DNA from: Coriobacteriia bacterium
GTDB lineage: Bacteria > Actinomycetota > Coriobacteriia > Anaerosomatales > PHET01
Direction: 5' to 3'
DNA length: 36,563 bases
Assembly: GCA_009779675.1 (NCBI GenBank)
Contig: WRDS01000007.1
Span: 1-36,563, forward strand
Shown here: piece by piece, positions 1-10,365 of the stretch
Numbering within the stretch: position 1 is the stretch's first letter
How the letters are laid out: the number at the start of each line of letters is the position of its first letter
Notes under the pieces: generated by a model
Database searches by the model: none
Told to the model about the DNA's origin: nothing
The model's input: the letters and a program-made list of their open reading frames with translations, nothing else
Made by a program: the position numbers and the translations under genes

Positions 1-63
1 CGGTGCAAGAACCGCCCATTTCCCGTCAGTAAGATCGTGCCTGCGATACGCACTCGTCACCAT
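1..63 (-). CDS. IS5-family-like transposase, N-terminal fragment (runs off left edge)
   Basis: Reading leftwards from an ATG at 63-61, the minus strand encodes 21 residues containing RHDLTDGKWAVLAP before the window ends. The pattern R-x-DLTD-x-x-W-x-x-L-x-P is the usual opening of IS5-superfamily (IS4/IS5 DDE) transposases. A strong Shine-Dalgarno (GAGAGGAGG, complement of about 72-80) lies a few bases upstream of the ATG, and a TATAAT hexamer lies on the minus strand at 91-96, though no good -35 is visible. The catalytic DDE residues lie outside the window, so intactness cannot be judged. The assignment rests on one short motif plus a good start context. Confidence 0.65.
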   Translation of the reverse strand, partial: MVTSAYRRHDLTDGKWAVLAP

Positions 64-119
64 GATGGAGGCCTCCTCTCAGCCTTCATCATTATATCAC
101 TAACTTGTGACGACACACT
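1..119 (-). mobile_element. Left end of an IS5-family-like insertion sequence
   Basis: The start of the transposase at 63 and the non-coding leader up to about 119 look like the 5' end of an insertion sequence. The element abuts the neighbouring surface-protein gene exactly at its stop codon, inside a CTAG tetranucleotide at 120-123. IS5-family elements commonly have short, TA- or CTA-containing targets. The terminal inverted repeat cannot be confirmed because the other end lies outside the window. Confidence 0.5.
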
Positions 120-2690
120 CTAGTTAAGCAAGACGTTTTGCAGCCTTGCTTTGACATTGTCACTGACCACGTTAGCTCCGCCATAGATCTGGATATCGGG
201 TCTTACGCCTGCGTAGGCACCGCTTCTGAGATAGGCATCCCAGTTCGGGGAGAGCGCATTCGGCGTGGTCAGTACAAGTATGCCTCCCTGCTCACCGGTT
301 GCAACACCCCCGGCAAGCGCGTCCGGAAAGTTTGTTCCCGTTGCAACCCCGATGAATTCTTTAGTGGCAAGATCGTTCTCGAGTGCGTACTTTGCAACTG
401 CTTCTGCGGTCTCATAGCGGGTTGAGCCCTCAATGCGCCTGAATGTTGGAGAACTATTGGCCCATCTTGCCACGATGTCTTTCACGGTATCAGAGACAGC
501 AGCCGTGGAGCCCACAATAGTGAAATCCGTGATGTCTAGATCCTGAATGGCATATATTGCATATGAGGAAGGAACCGCCGGTTTGGTGAGTATCACCGGG
601 ATCTTATTGGCATACGCCAGCGGAGCGACCGCCAAGCCATCTGCAAAGTTATCCCCTCGGGCGAGAAATGCCGTACCAGCAAAGTCATCGCCTTCGATCT
701 CTGCAACAACATAGGCAATGTAAGCGCTTGTTTCGTAGCGATCTTCCCCATCGATACGCACCACATCAAACCCGGCTTTATCAAGTGCGCTTTCAACGCC
801 CTTTGACACCGCAGCCTCTGAGCCGATGATGCAAACCACCTCTGCCCCAAGACGCTTGATCTCATTCAAAACCCCATTGCTCAAAACGTTTGGATGAGTA
901 AGAAGAATCGGCGCTTTCAAGGAACCGGCAAGGGCAGACGCGGATAGCGCATCCGCATAGTTCGTGCCAGTGGTCAAAACAACCGCCTCTGCAAACTCGA
1001 AGTTTTTCTTGGATGCCTCGATGGCGGTCTGATAGCGGTCTGCACCGGAAACGCGCTCGATAACACCGCCAAGCTTGATAGTGAAGGCGGCGTTGTGCGA
1101 AACCTCCCTGTTGCCAGCATTATCCTTGGCCCAGAATTCAATAGTATGTCGACCGCTCGTATTGACGGTAACAGTTGCTGAGCTTCCAGATGTGACAACT
1201 GAAGTACCGCCATCAAGAATGTATGTGATCTCCTTAACACCAGCATCGTTATCCGTTGCAGTGATGGTGATAACCGCTGGTGCAGCCGGGTACGAGACGC
1301 ACACATCAGAAGTTGATGCTGGAGGCATAGTGTCTGTGATCTGAGTGAGGGTGCTCCCAGCTAAGCTCCAGAGCGAACCGTCAGCCTTGATGCCGATGGA
1401 GTGATAGAGTCCTGTGCCGATGATGCTCTTCCAGTTGGCACCGATCCCAACGCGAACAGGGTCATAGCGGCCATCTCCCCACGTGTAAAAGATCCACAGT
1501 GACCCGTCGCTTTTTATTGCATACGAATTTTGAAATGCGTCTCCTCCTGCAGCAACAGCCCTCCAGCTAGTGCCAGTTCCAACGCGAGCAGGAGCATATC
1601 TATTCGGATCCTCACCTTCCACCGCTTCCCCAAAGAAGTTAGTCCCCCACGCCCAGAGCGAGCCGTCGTCTTTGATGGCAAGGGAGTGCCAGTCTCCCGC
1701 ACTGAGAGCCTTCCAATCGGTTGCGTCTCCAATGCGAGTGGGGGTGCTTTTGTCCTCCTTCGTGCCGTCGCCGAGCCCCCCATACCAGTTAATCCCCCAC
1801 GCCCAGAGCGTGCCGTCGGTCTTGAGCGCAAGGGAGTGATTGAATCCCACGCTGATGGCTTCCCAATCGGTAGCAACCCCAATGCGGGTAGGAACGTTTT
1901 TGCTGGTGCCATCGCCCTTCGTGCCGTTGCCAAGTTGACCGTACTCGTTCCACCCCCATGCCCAGAGAGAGCCGTCGTTTTTTAGTGCAAGGGAGTGGAA
2001 ATTCCCTGTACCAATGGCCTTCCAATCAGCCGCACTCCCAATACGCACAGGAGTGCTTTTGCCTTCCCACGTGCCATCGCCGAGCTGGCCGTAATTGTTG
2101 GCTCCCCACGCCCAGAGCGACCCGTCCTCCTTCAGTGCAAGAGAGTGCGCCCCTGCAAAGAAGTTACCGCCCCCGGCGCTGACCGCTTTCCAGTCAGTCG
2201 CATCCCCGATGAGGGTGGGAGCGCTTTTGCCCTCCCACGTGCCATCGCCAAGCTGGCCGGCACCGTTATCCCCCCATGCCAAAAGTGAGCCGTCATCCCT
2301 TATTCCAAGAGAATGGATGGTTCCAGCACTGACTTCCTTCCACCCTGCATTCGGATCGGCAACAAGCTCCGTCAGTGCGGCAGGTGTCGGTTCCGTCATC
2401 TCCACCTGCATGACGGATGTCGACTCCGTGAGCCTCAACTGCGCGAGAGTAGCCCCAGCACGAGCGACCTCAGCAGGCACGCCGCCAGTATGAGCACCTT
2501 CGGCAGGCGCAACTCCCGTGTGTGCGACCTCGGCAGGCGCGCCCCCAGTGCGAGCGGCTTCGGCAGGCGCGCCCCCAGTGCGAGCGGCTTCGGCAGGCGC
2601 GATCCCGGGAGCCAGGAATGCAGCGGCCAAGGCTGTCACCAGGGCGACCTGTGCCACACGTTTGAGTGTGCTTTTTCTTTGTTTTCTCAC
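120..2690 (-). CDS. Secreted RCC1-propeller surface protein with three CWB2 wall-binding repeats
   Basis: The product is an exported protein held on the cell wall. A GTG start at 2690 is preferred over the ATG at 2699 because AGAAGG lies about 9 bases before the GTG but touches the ATG. Order of domains: signal peptide (about residues 1-35), five degenerate copies of a PAEAARTGGA-like decapeptide, seven RCC1-type repeats (about 115-460, each with HSLALK and DGSLWAWG-like cores), an Ig-like module (about 465-550), then three CWB2 repeats to the C-terminus (RYxTAxxxA, FADALS/FADGLA/FPDALAGG and xxGS/GGxxxVS signatures). CWB2 modules bind wall polymers non-covalently. Seven RCC1 repeats would close one seven-blade propeller, a fold used for protein binding; the ligand is unknown. 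The C-terminus (NVLLN) ends at the IS junction and differs from the LLL ends of the two other CWB2 genes here. Confidence 0.88.
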   Translation of the reverse strand: MRKQRKSTLKRVAQVALVTALAAAFLAPGIAPAEAARTGGAPAEAARTGGAPAEVAHTGVAPAEGAHTGGVPAEVARAGATLAQLRLTESTSVMQVEMTEPTPAALTELVADPNAGWKEVSAGTIHSLGIRDDGSLLAWGDNGAGQLGDGTWEGKSAPTLIGDATDWKAVSAGGGNFFAGAHSLALKEDGSLWAWGANNYGQLGDGTWEGKSTPVRIGSAADWKAIGTGNFHSLALKNDGSLWAWGWNEYGQLGNGTKGDGTSKNVPTRIGVATDWEAISVGFNHSLALKTDGTLWAWGINWYGGLGDGTKEDKSTPTRIGDATDWKALSAGDWHSLAIKDDGSLWAWGTNFFGEAVEGEDPNRYAPARVGTGTSWRAVAAGGDAFQNSYAIKSDGSLWIFYTWGDGRYDPVRVGIGANWKSIIGTGLYHSIGIKADGSLWSLAGSTLTQITDTMPPASTSDVCVSYPAAPAVITITATDNDAGVKEITYILDGGTSVVTSGSSATVTVNTSGRHTIEFWAKDNAGNREVSHNAAFTIKLGGVIERVSGADRYQTAIEASKKNFEFAEAVVLTTGTNYADALSASALAGSLKAPILLTHPNVLSNGVLNEIKRLGAEVVCIIGSEAAVSKGVESALDKAGFDVVRIDGEDRYETSAYIAYVVAEIEGDDFAGTAFLARGDNFADGLAVAPLAYANKIPVILTKPAVPSSYAIYAIQDLDITDFTIVGSTAAVSDTVKDIVARWANSSPTFRRIEGSTRYETAEAVAKYALENDLATKEFIGVATGTNFPDALAGGVATGEQGGILVLTTPNALSPNWDAYLRSGAYAGVRPDIQIYGGANVVSDNVKARLQNVLLN

Positions 2691-2699
2691 AAAAATCAT

Positions 2700-2903
2700 C
2701 CTTCTGGTGATAGGCTTCGACTACAGCAAGCTGGATCTGGTCAGAATACCTGTTCCGGATGCGAAACGACAATTTTAGAGACTGAGCGCAGGCACTCCGT
2801 AGACTACCAGCGGCAGCGTGAGCACTCTGCCGCTCGCGCTAGCCGCTGCGCCATCACGCAGTCATTACCGCATATTAAGCAAGCGGCACGTTCCAGCCCC
2901 GCC
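2700..2903. other. Intergenic region between clpB and the CWB2 gene with nested inverted repeats
   Basis: No gene is visible. The stretch contains an inner inverted repeat AGCGGCAG (2809-2816) / CTGCCGCT (2826-2833) and an outer pair GCGCAG (2786-2791) / CTGCGC (2846-2851). Together they could fold into a long branched hairpin downstream of clpB on the minus strand. There is no U-tract, so it is not a standard intrinsic terminator. A tRNA D-arm resemblance was rejected because no T-loop is present. Confidence 0.4.
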
Positions 2904-5486
2904 TCATGCGACCCGGTATCCCTCGCCATCGGCATCGATCACGACGGTATCACCTTCGTGCACCTCGCCCTCGATGACCTGTTTGGCGACGCGGTCTACG
3001 ACCTCACGCTGGATCAGCCGCTTGAGCGGCCGTGCGCCAAAGACCGGGTCGAAACCGTCGATGGAAAGGCGCTCCACCACCGCCGGGGTCACCTCGAGGG
3101 TGATCTTGCGCTCGGCGATGCGCGTGCGGATCTGGGCAAGCTGCAGCTCAACGATGTTTGCGATCTCATCGAGCGAGAGCGCGTGGAAGGTTACCACGTC
3201 ATCGATACGGTTCAAAAACTCCGGCCTGAAGGTCGCACGCAGTGCCTCCTGGAGCATCCGGTCGGTCTCCGCCTCGTCAGCCCCGCCCTCGGCAAATGCC
3301 TGGATATAGCTCGAGCCCACATTGCTCGTCATGATGATGATCGCGTTCTTGAAGCTGACTACGCGACCCTGGCCGTCGGTGAGCCGTCCGTCATCGAGCA
3401 CCTGCAAGAGCACGTTAAAGACATCCGCATGCGCCTTCTCGATCTCGTCGAGCAGCACGACCGAGTACGGTCGACGCCGCACGATCTCGGTGAGCTGGCC
3501 GCCCTCCTCGTAACCCACATATCCAGGAGGGGCCCCGATGAGCCGCTGCACACTGAACTTCTCCATGTACTCGGACATGTCGACGCGCACGAGCGCCCGC
3601 TCATCGTCGAAAAGGTACTCGGCGAGCGTTTTCGCAAGCTCGGTCTTGCCCACACCGGTCGGGCCAAGGAACAGGAAGCTGCCGATGGGGCGGTTGGGGT
3701 CTGAGAGCCCAGCACGCGAGCGACGGATGGCGCCCGCGACCGCCGCGACCGCCTCATCCTGGCCCACGACGCGCTCGTGCAGCACCTCCTCGAGCCGTGC
3801 GAGCTTGCCCATTTCGCCCTGCATGAGACGGGCGACGGGCACCCCGGTCCACGCCGAGACGACCTCGGCAATCTCGTCCTCGGTGACTTCCTCTTTGAGC
3901 ATCGCGTTCTCGGCCTGCAGCTCGCCCAGACGCTGCTCGCTCTCGCTGATCTGCCGCGCAAGCTCGGGGATGCGCCCGTAGCGGATCTCGGCGGCACGCT
4001 GCAAGTCGCCCTCTCGGGTCGCACGCTCCTCTTCGGTACGCGCCTCGTCGAGCGCGGCCTTGGCCGCCTGGGCACCCTCGATGACCTCCTTCTCGGCGAG
4101 CCAAGATGCCTTGAGCCCCGAAAGCTCCTCGGTAAGCCCGGCCATCTCCGCCCGTAGCGTCTCCAGGCGCTCGGCGCTTGCATCGTCCTCCTCGCGCATG
4201 AGTGCCTGCTCCTCGATCTGCATCTGCGTGACGCGCCGCTCCGCCGCATCGATCTCGGTGGGCATCGAGTCGATCTCGATGCGCAGGCGGCTTGCGGCCT
4301 CGTCGATGAGGTCGATGGCCTTGTCGGGCAGGAAGCGGTCGGCGATGTAGCGGTTGGAGAGCTCCGCCGCCGAGACGATCGCCCCGTCGGTGATCCGCAC
4401 GCCGTGGTGGACCTCGTACTTCTCCTTGAGCCCACGCAGGATCGTGATGGTGTCCTCCGTGCTCGGCTCGCCCACGAGTATCGGCTGGAACCGGCGTTCG
4501 AGCGCTGAGTCCTTCTCGACGTGCTCGCGGTACTCGTCAAGCGTCGTTGCGCCGATGGCATGCAGCTCCCCGCGGGCGAGCGGCGGCTTGAGCATGTTGC
4601 CGGCATCCATCGCGCCCTCGGCAGCGCCTGCCCCAACGATCGTGTGCATCTCGTCGATGAAGAGGATGATGCGGCCCTCGGCCGTCTCGATCTCCCGCAG
4701 CACGGCCTTCAAGCGGTCCTCGAACTCCCCGCGGTACTTCGCACCGGCGACCATCGCACCCAGATCCAGCGCCACAACGTCTTTGTCGCGCAGGCTGCCA
4801 GGCACGTCACCGGCGACAATGCGCTGTGCAAGCCCCTCGACGATGGCCGTTTTGCCGGTTCCCGGCTCGCCGATGAGCACCGGGTTGTTCTTGGTGCGCC
4901 GAGAGAGCACCTGGATCGCCCGGCGGATCTCCTCGTTGCGACCGATGACCGGGTCGAGCTTGCCCTCGCGGGCCATCTCGGTGAGGTTGCGCCCGTAGCG
5001 CTCCAGAGCCTGCATCTGGCCCTCGGGGTTCTGGTCGGTGACCTTCGAGCCTGCACGCAGCTCTTCGACCGCCTTTCCGATGCGCTCGGGACTGACCCCG
5101 CTCATCTCGAGGATCCTTCCCGCCTCGCCCTTGTCGGCAGCGAGCGCGATAAGCAGGTGCTCGGTCGAGACGTAGGAGTCCTTCATCTTCTCGGCAGTCT
5201 TGAATGCGTCGTTTAACACCGTGGTCAGCCGAGGGCCGGGCATAGACTGCGCAGCCGCACCGCTCACCGTAGGCATCGAGGCGATCGCCTTGCCCACGCC
5301 CGCGTCAAGCGCGCCTGGATCGGCACCCACCTTCGCAAGCACTGGACGGACGATGCCGTCCGCCTGATCGAGCAGCGCTTTGAGCAGGTGCTCGGGCTCG
5401 ATCGCCGCAGCATTGCTGCCAGAAGCGATCCCGGCGGCCGCCTCAATGGCCTCCTGGCTCTTGATAGTGAGCTTGTCGAGCCTCAT
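2904..5486 (-). CDS. clpB: ATP-dependent disaggregase ClpB
   Basis: ClpB is a cytoplasmic hexameric AAA+ machine that pulls polypeptides out of aggregates together with DnaK. The 860-residue product has the typical family length. It shows the N-terminal Clp repeat domain (about 1-145), first AAA module with Walker A GEPGTGKT (about 206-213) and Walker B LFIDE, a coiled middle domain (about 405-525), a second AAA module with Walker A GPTGVGKT (near 600) and the [13 protein letters not shown] pore-loop segment, and the small C-terminal domain. The start ATG overlaps the hspR stop as ATGA, with AGGAGGT about 9 bases upstream, so translation is probably coupled. It is the last gene of the dnaK operon, as in many actinobacteria. 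Nothing is missing in the motifs seen. Confidence 0.97.
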   Translation of the reverse strand: MRLDKLTIKSQEAIEAAAGIASGSNAAAIEPEHLLKALLDQADGIVRPVLAKVGADPGALDAGVGKAIASMPTVSGAAAQSMPGPRLTTVLNDAFKTAEKMKDSYVSTEHLLIALAADKGEAGRILEMSGVSPERIGKAVEELRAGSKVTDQNPEGQMQALERYGRNLTEMAREGKLDPVIGRNEEIRRAIQVLSRRTKNNPVLIGEPGTGKTAIVEGLAQRIVAGDVPGSLRDKDVVALDLGAMVAGAKYRGEFEDRLKAVLREIETAEGRIILFIDEMHTIVGAGAAEGAMDAGNMLKPPLARGELHAIGATTLDEYREHVEKDSALERRFQPILVGEPSTEDTITILRGLKEKYEVHHGVRITDGAIVSAAELSNRYIADRFLPDKAIDLIDEAASRLRIEIDSMPTEIDAAERRVTQMQIEEQALMREEDDASAERLETLRAEMAGLTEELSGLKASWLAEKEVIEGAQAAKAALDEARTEEERATREGDLQRAAEIRYGRIPELARQISESEQRLGELQAENAMLKEEVTEDEIAEVVSAWTGVPVARLMQGEMGKLARLEEVLHERVVGQDEAVAAVAGAIRRSRAGLSDPNRPIGSFLFLGPTGVGKTELAKTLAEYLFDDERALVRVDMSEYMEKFSVQRLIGAPPGYVGYEEGGQLTEIVRRRPYSVVLLDEIEKAHADVFNVLLQVLDDGRLTDGQGRVVSFKNAIIIMTSNVGSSYIQAFAEGGADEAETDRMLQEALRATFRPEFLNRIDDVVTFHALSLDEIANIVELQLAQIRTRIAERKITLEVTPAVVERLSIDGFDPVFGARPLKRLIQREVVDRVAKQVIEGEVHEGDTVVIDADGEGYRVA

Positions 5487-5878
5487 CTGAACCTGACCTC
5501 CTTCGTGACCCCGCCCGGCACGTGCACGAGCGCGGTGTAGGTTCGCGGAGCCTGCCGTTGCACCGCCAGCAGCTCCTCGGCACGCGCAAGACGCCGCCGC
5601 GTCGCCTCAAGCTCGCGGTGCAGATAGTCCAACTCGCGCTGCATCTCCATGATCCGCATGACCCCCGCGAGGTTTACCCCCTCTTCCTGGGTCAGCTGCT
5701 GGATGAGCCGCAGCCTTTCGATATCGGCCTCCGAGTACAGGCGCGTGTTCCCGCCCGACCGCTGCGGCTGGATCAACGCCTTGCGCTCATATATCCGAAG
5801 CGTCTGCGGATGGACGCCGGCAAGCTCTGCGGCAACGCTGATCATATAAAGTGGCCTGTTCCGACCGGGATGTCTCAT
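5483..5878 (-). CDS. hspR: Heat-shock repressor HspR (MerR family)
   Basis: HspR represses the actinobacterial dnaK operon and uses DnaK as co-repressor. The 131-residue protein has a MerR-type winged helix near its N-terminus, with [20 protein letters not shown] followed by the [13 protein letters not shown] wing, then a helical segment and a short basic tail. The ATG at 5878 is preceded by AAGGAG with an 8-base gap, which fixes the start; a start at Met12 is also conceivable. It lies between dnaJ and clpB and overlaps clpB by 4 bases. I found no canonical HAIR operator (CTTGAGT-N7-ACTCAAG) near dnaK, so its target sequence here may differ. Confidence 0.93.
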   Translation of the reverse strand: MRHPGRNRPLYMISVAAELAGVHPQTLRIYERKALIQPQRSGGNTRLYSEADIERLRLIQQLTQEEGVNLAGVMRIMEMQRELDYLHRELEATRRRLARAEELLAVQRQAPRTYTALVHVPGGVTKEVRFR

Positions 5879-5907
5879 TTTCTCTGCTCCTTGGGCATGC
5901 TATCTTG

Positions 5908-5998
5908 CTGGTTTTGTTGGTTTCGCTGACCCTGCCGACCCTGCCGGTCTCGCTGACCCTGCTAGTCTTGCTGACCCTGCCGGTCTCGCTGGTTCTGC
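5908..5998. repeat. Degenerate 18-bp tandem repeat between dnaJ and hspR
   Basis: The only sizeable gap inside the heat-shock operon is filled by near-copies of an 18-base unit beginning CTGACCCTGCCGGTCTCG, with clear copies at about 5953 and 5971 and partial ones at about 5926 and 5989. Neighbouring genes in this operon otherwise overlap or nearly touch. The repeat holds no complete gene; a minus-strand reading gives a Gln/Arg-rich peptide interrupted by a stop. Confidence 0.8.
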
Positions 5999-5999
5999 A

Positions 6000-7133
6000 T
6001 CAGGCAAGCCGATCCAAATCGGCTCTGATATCATCGTTCATCTCGGCGGCAAGCTCCTCAAAGAGCTCCTTCTGCCGATCAGTAAGCGCCTCCGGCACAA
6101 CAACGCTGACCTTGGCCTTCAGGTCGCCGAGCGACCCGCTTTTCCCGCCTTTGAGCTTTGCCGCACCTTTGCCTGCAATGCGGAAGACCCGCCCGCTCTG
6201 GGTTCCCGCAGGAACCTTCAAACGCACCTTGGCACCGCCCGGGGTGGGTACCGTGACCTCGGTTCCCAGTGCGGCCTCAGAGACCGAGAGGGGCAGATCC
6301 ATCGTGACATCGGCCCCCTGGCGCGCAAAGACCGGGTGCGGCTTGATGTGGGTGACCACGTAAAGATCGCCCGCAGGGCCACCTGCAACGCCCGATCCGC
6401 CCTTCCTTTTGAAGCGCAGCTTGCCGCCGTCGGTGGCTCCCGCAGGCACATTCACCGCCACCGGCCGCAGCCTCACGACCGAGCCCCTGCCCTGACAGGC
6501 GCTGCAGGGATCCTTGATCTCCTTGCCTGCGCCGCCACACCGTGGACACCGCCGAGAGAACCCGAACACGCCTTGTCCCTCGCTCACCTGGCCGGTGCCT
6601 TTGCATTCACTGCATTCGGTGGCCGAGGTGCCCGGCTTGGCCCCGGAGCCACCGCAGATCTCGCACTTCTCGGTACGCTCGACCTGCACCTGCACCGAGG
6701 TGCCTGAGAACGCTTGCTCGAACGTGAGGTCGAGATCGATCTGCACGTCTGTGCCGCGGCTCGGCTGTGGCCGGGACGCATGATGCCTCCCGGGACCGCC
6801 GGGGCCGCCGCCAAACCCTGCCCCGTCTGAACCAAAGAAGTCGCCAAACAGGTCGCCAAAGTCGACGTGGTAGCCGCCGCCTGGCCGACCGCCAGAAGGA
6901 GCGCCTGGGGGCTGGACCCCGCCGAAGTACTGCCCATAGGTGTCGTATTGCTCACGCTTCTTTGGGTCGGAAAGGACCTCGTAAGCCTCGTTTATCTCTT
7001 TGAAGCGCCCCTCGTCGCCACCCGCATCGGGATGGTGTTTGCGCGCAAGGCGGCGAAACGCCTTCTTGACCTCATCGGCCGAAGCGCTTTTCTTGATGCC
7101 GAGGACATCGTAATAGTTGCGGGTGGCTGCCAT
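6000..7133 (-). CDS. dnaJ: Chaperone DnaJ (Hsp40, type I)
   Basis: DnaJ delivers unfolded substrates to DnaK and stimulates its ATPase. The 377-residue product has the complete type I layout: J domain with HPD at about residues 34-36, a Gly/Phe/Pro-rich linker (about 85-125), four CxxCxGxG zinc-binding motifs ([32 protein letters not shown]), and the C-terminal beta-sandwich substrate domains. The start lies 3 bases after the grpE stop, with an AACAGGA ribosome site overlapping the grpE end. It is the third gene of the dnaK operon. Some actinobacteria carry two dnaJ genes; this one is in the operon position. Confidence 0.97.
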   Translation of the reverse strand: MAATRNYYDVLGIKKSASADEVKKAFRRLARKHHPDAGGDEGRFKEINEAYEVLSDPKKREQYDTYGQYFGGVQPPGAPSGGRPGGGYHVDFGDLFGDFFGSDGAGFGGGPGGPGRHHASRPQPSRGTDVQIDLDLTFEQAFSGTSVQVQVERTEKCEICGGSGAKPGTSATECSECKGTGQVSEGQGVFGFSRRCPRCGGAGKEIKDPCSACQGRGSVVRLRPVAVNVPAGATDGGKLRFKRKGGSGVAGGPAGDLYVVTHIKPHPVFARQGADVTMDLPLSVSEAALGTEVTVPTPGGAKVRLKVPAGTQSGRVFRIAGKGAAKLKGGKSGSLGDLKAKVSVVVPEALTDRQKELFEELAAEMNDDIRADLDRLA

Positions 7134-7136
7134 CGG

Positions 7137-7846
7137 CTATCCTGTTCCTTTTGGGCCTCCGGTCGAAACGATCACTGTCGCAGGCCGAAGCACACGACCA
7201 CCCATCTCGCAGCCCTTTTGCAGTACCTCTACGACCGTGCCATCGGGTACATCTGCGGCATCCCTCATCTGGACAGCGCTATGCTTGGCAGGATCGAAAG
7301 GCTCGCCAAAAGGATCGATCAGGAAAGCACCTTCCTTTTCTAAAACGCCGATGAGCTTGCGGTAGACCTGGATGACACCCTCGGCATGATCCATGCTGTG
7401 GCCCCCGATGTGCTCCGCCGCCCTTTCCAGGTCGTCAAAGACCGGAAGCAGCTCGGTGATCACACGCTCGCCTGCCCGGAGAAGGGCGTCTGCGTGACGC
7501 ATCTCAAGGCGGCGGCGGGCATTCTCGAACTCGGCCTGGGCGCGCAGTGCTTTGTCCCGCCACTGCTCGGCCTCCTTGCGGAGGTCATCGGCGCTTACAT
7601 CGGTATCCGCGCTGGCGGTCGTACTGGCACCCGCATCGGCATCCGCGCTGGCGGTCTCGCCAGACGGCGCATCGACACCCACGCCGGTGCCCGCACCAGG
7701 CGGCGCATCGGCACCCGCGGCACCCGCGCCCACGGCGGCAGCCGATGACGACGCATCGACCCCGCCATCAGACGACACACCCTCCTCGTACCGGCCGTGG
7801 CCCGGGGCGATGCCCCGGGCGGCCTTTTTGCGCTTCTCGGCCATGA

Positions 7847-7850
<4 letters not shown>
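7137..7850 (-). CDS. grpE: Nucleotide exchange factor GrpE
   Basis: GrpE releases ADP from DnaK as a homodimer. The 237-residue product has a long N-terminal Ala/Asp/Gly-rich low-complexity region (about 25-80) before the conserved coiled coil ([14 protein letters not shown]) and the C-terminal beta domain ending in [20 protein letters not shown]. The GTG at 7850 overlaps the dnaK stop as GTGA; an ATG six bases later (7844, giving MAEKRKK) is an equally possible start. The family core is intact, and the extra length is mainly the unusual N-terminal tract. A 21-base palindrome (7800-7820) lies in the first codons. Confidence 0.95.
7800..7820. repeat. G+C-only hairpin in the first codons of grpE
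   Basis: GCCCGGGGC (7800-7808) and GCCCCGGGC (7812-7820) form a perfect 9-bp stem with a 3-base loop. In the operon mRNA it would lie about 25-50 bases downstream of the grpE start and just after the dnaK stop. On the plus strand it is followed by a T-rich stretch, but no plus-strand gene is served. Confidence 0.75.
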
Positions 7851-9766
<1,916 letters not shown>

Positions 9767-9930
9767 ATGTCTTTCACTCCTTTTCTTAAGACCTGTTTTC
9801 TCAGATCCTCTTAGCGACTTCTTAGCGACTTCTTAGATTCTCTCGTTCTTAGCTCCCATACGTGTTAGATCCCATGCGTTGTTTCTTTGCGATCCCATGC
9901 GCGACATGCGCCTGGCCCATTGCTGGAGCC

Positions 9931-9959
9931 ATTCTAGGATATGACAGTGATGTTATCAA
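9931..9959 (-). promoter_or_regulatory. Candidate promoter of the dnaK operon
   Basis: On the minus strand TTGATA (9959-9954) and TAGAAT (9936-9931) are separated by 17 bases, a close match to a housekeeping sigma-70 promoter. It would give a dnaK leader of about 155-160 bases. Confidence 0.65.
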
Positions 9960-10078
9960 GTTTTTTGCTAATAGTAAATACAATTATTTTGGCATCCGAG
10001 AACCCGGGGGACGGGCCAGTTTCGCAAAAGGTTGTGGCCGTTCTCCAAAACATTCTTTAAAAACCTGCGCATATGGTC

Positions 10079-10107
10079 TTTACAGGCTTGCGGGTGCTTT
10101 GTATGGT
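10079..10107 (+). promoter_or_regulatory. Candidate promoter of the ferredoxin gene
   Basis: TTTACA (10079-10084) and TATGGT (10102-10107) are separated by 17 bases, about 65 bases upstream of the ferredoxin ATG. Confidence 0.45.
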
Positions 10108-10173
10108 ACCCACGAAAACAGCGGCAGCACGGCAGCACGCTAATATGGCTTCTCGGCAAACTAAGGAGAAAAC

Positions 10174-10362
10174 ATGCCACGCCCCATAATCAACGAGGAT
10201 GACTGCTCAGCTTGCGGAATCTGCGTGGACGCTTGTCCCAACGATGTGATCGAGATCGTCGGCGATGCCGCTGAGCCCGTTCACGATGATCGCTGCGACG
10301 GATGCGCCGCGTGCATGGAAGAGTGCCCCATGGGCGCTATCATCGAGATAGAAGAGGACTAG
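10174..10362 (+). CDS. Small 2[4Fe-4S] ferredoxin
   Basis: The 62-residue protein has two complete tetra-cysteine motifs, CSACGICVDACP and CDGCAACMEECP, each expected to ligate one [4Fe-4S] cluster with the usual exchange of the distal cysteine. Such bacterial-type ferredoxins carry low-potential electrons in anaerobes, for example to hydrogenases or oxidoreductases; the partner is not evident here. The ATG follows AAGGAG with a 5-base gap. The gene stands alone on the plus strand and its stop lies 3 bases from the stop of the convergent gene. Confidence 0.93.
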   Translation: MPRPIINEDDCSACGICVDACPNDVIEIVGDAAEPVHDDRCDGCAACMEECPMGAIIEIEED

Positions 10363-10365
10363 GGC

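Larger units (their letters stand above)
9767..10173. other. Divergent promoter region between dnaK and the ferredoxin gene
   Basis: This gap of about 400 bases has no gene that I can support. It holds the dnaK promoter (9931-9959), a candidate ferredoxin promoter (10079-10107) and a dnaK leader of roughly 160 bases. The leader contains short direct repeats: an 11-base tandem CTTAGCGACTT at 9810-9831, and GATCCCATGCG at 9868-9878 and 9891-9901. No HAIR or CIRCE element was found. Confidence 0.6.

Noticed and set aside
2786-2851. Possible tRNA gene on the minus strand
   Set aside because: A D-arm-like segment is visible but there is no T-loop, no 7-base anticodon loop and no proper acceptor stem.
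3359-4636. Long Arg/Ser-rich open frame inside clpB
   Set aside because: Same-strand out-of-frame shadow of clpB with extreme amino acid bias and no domain.
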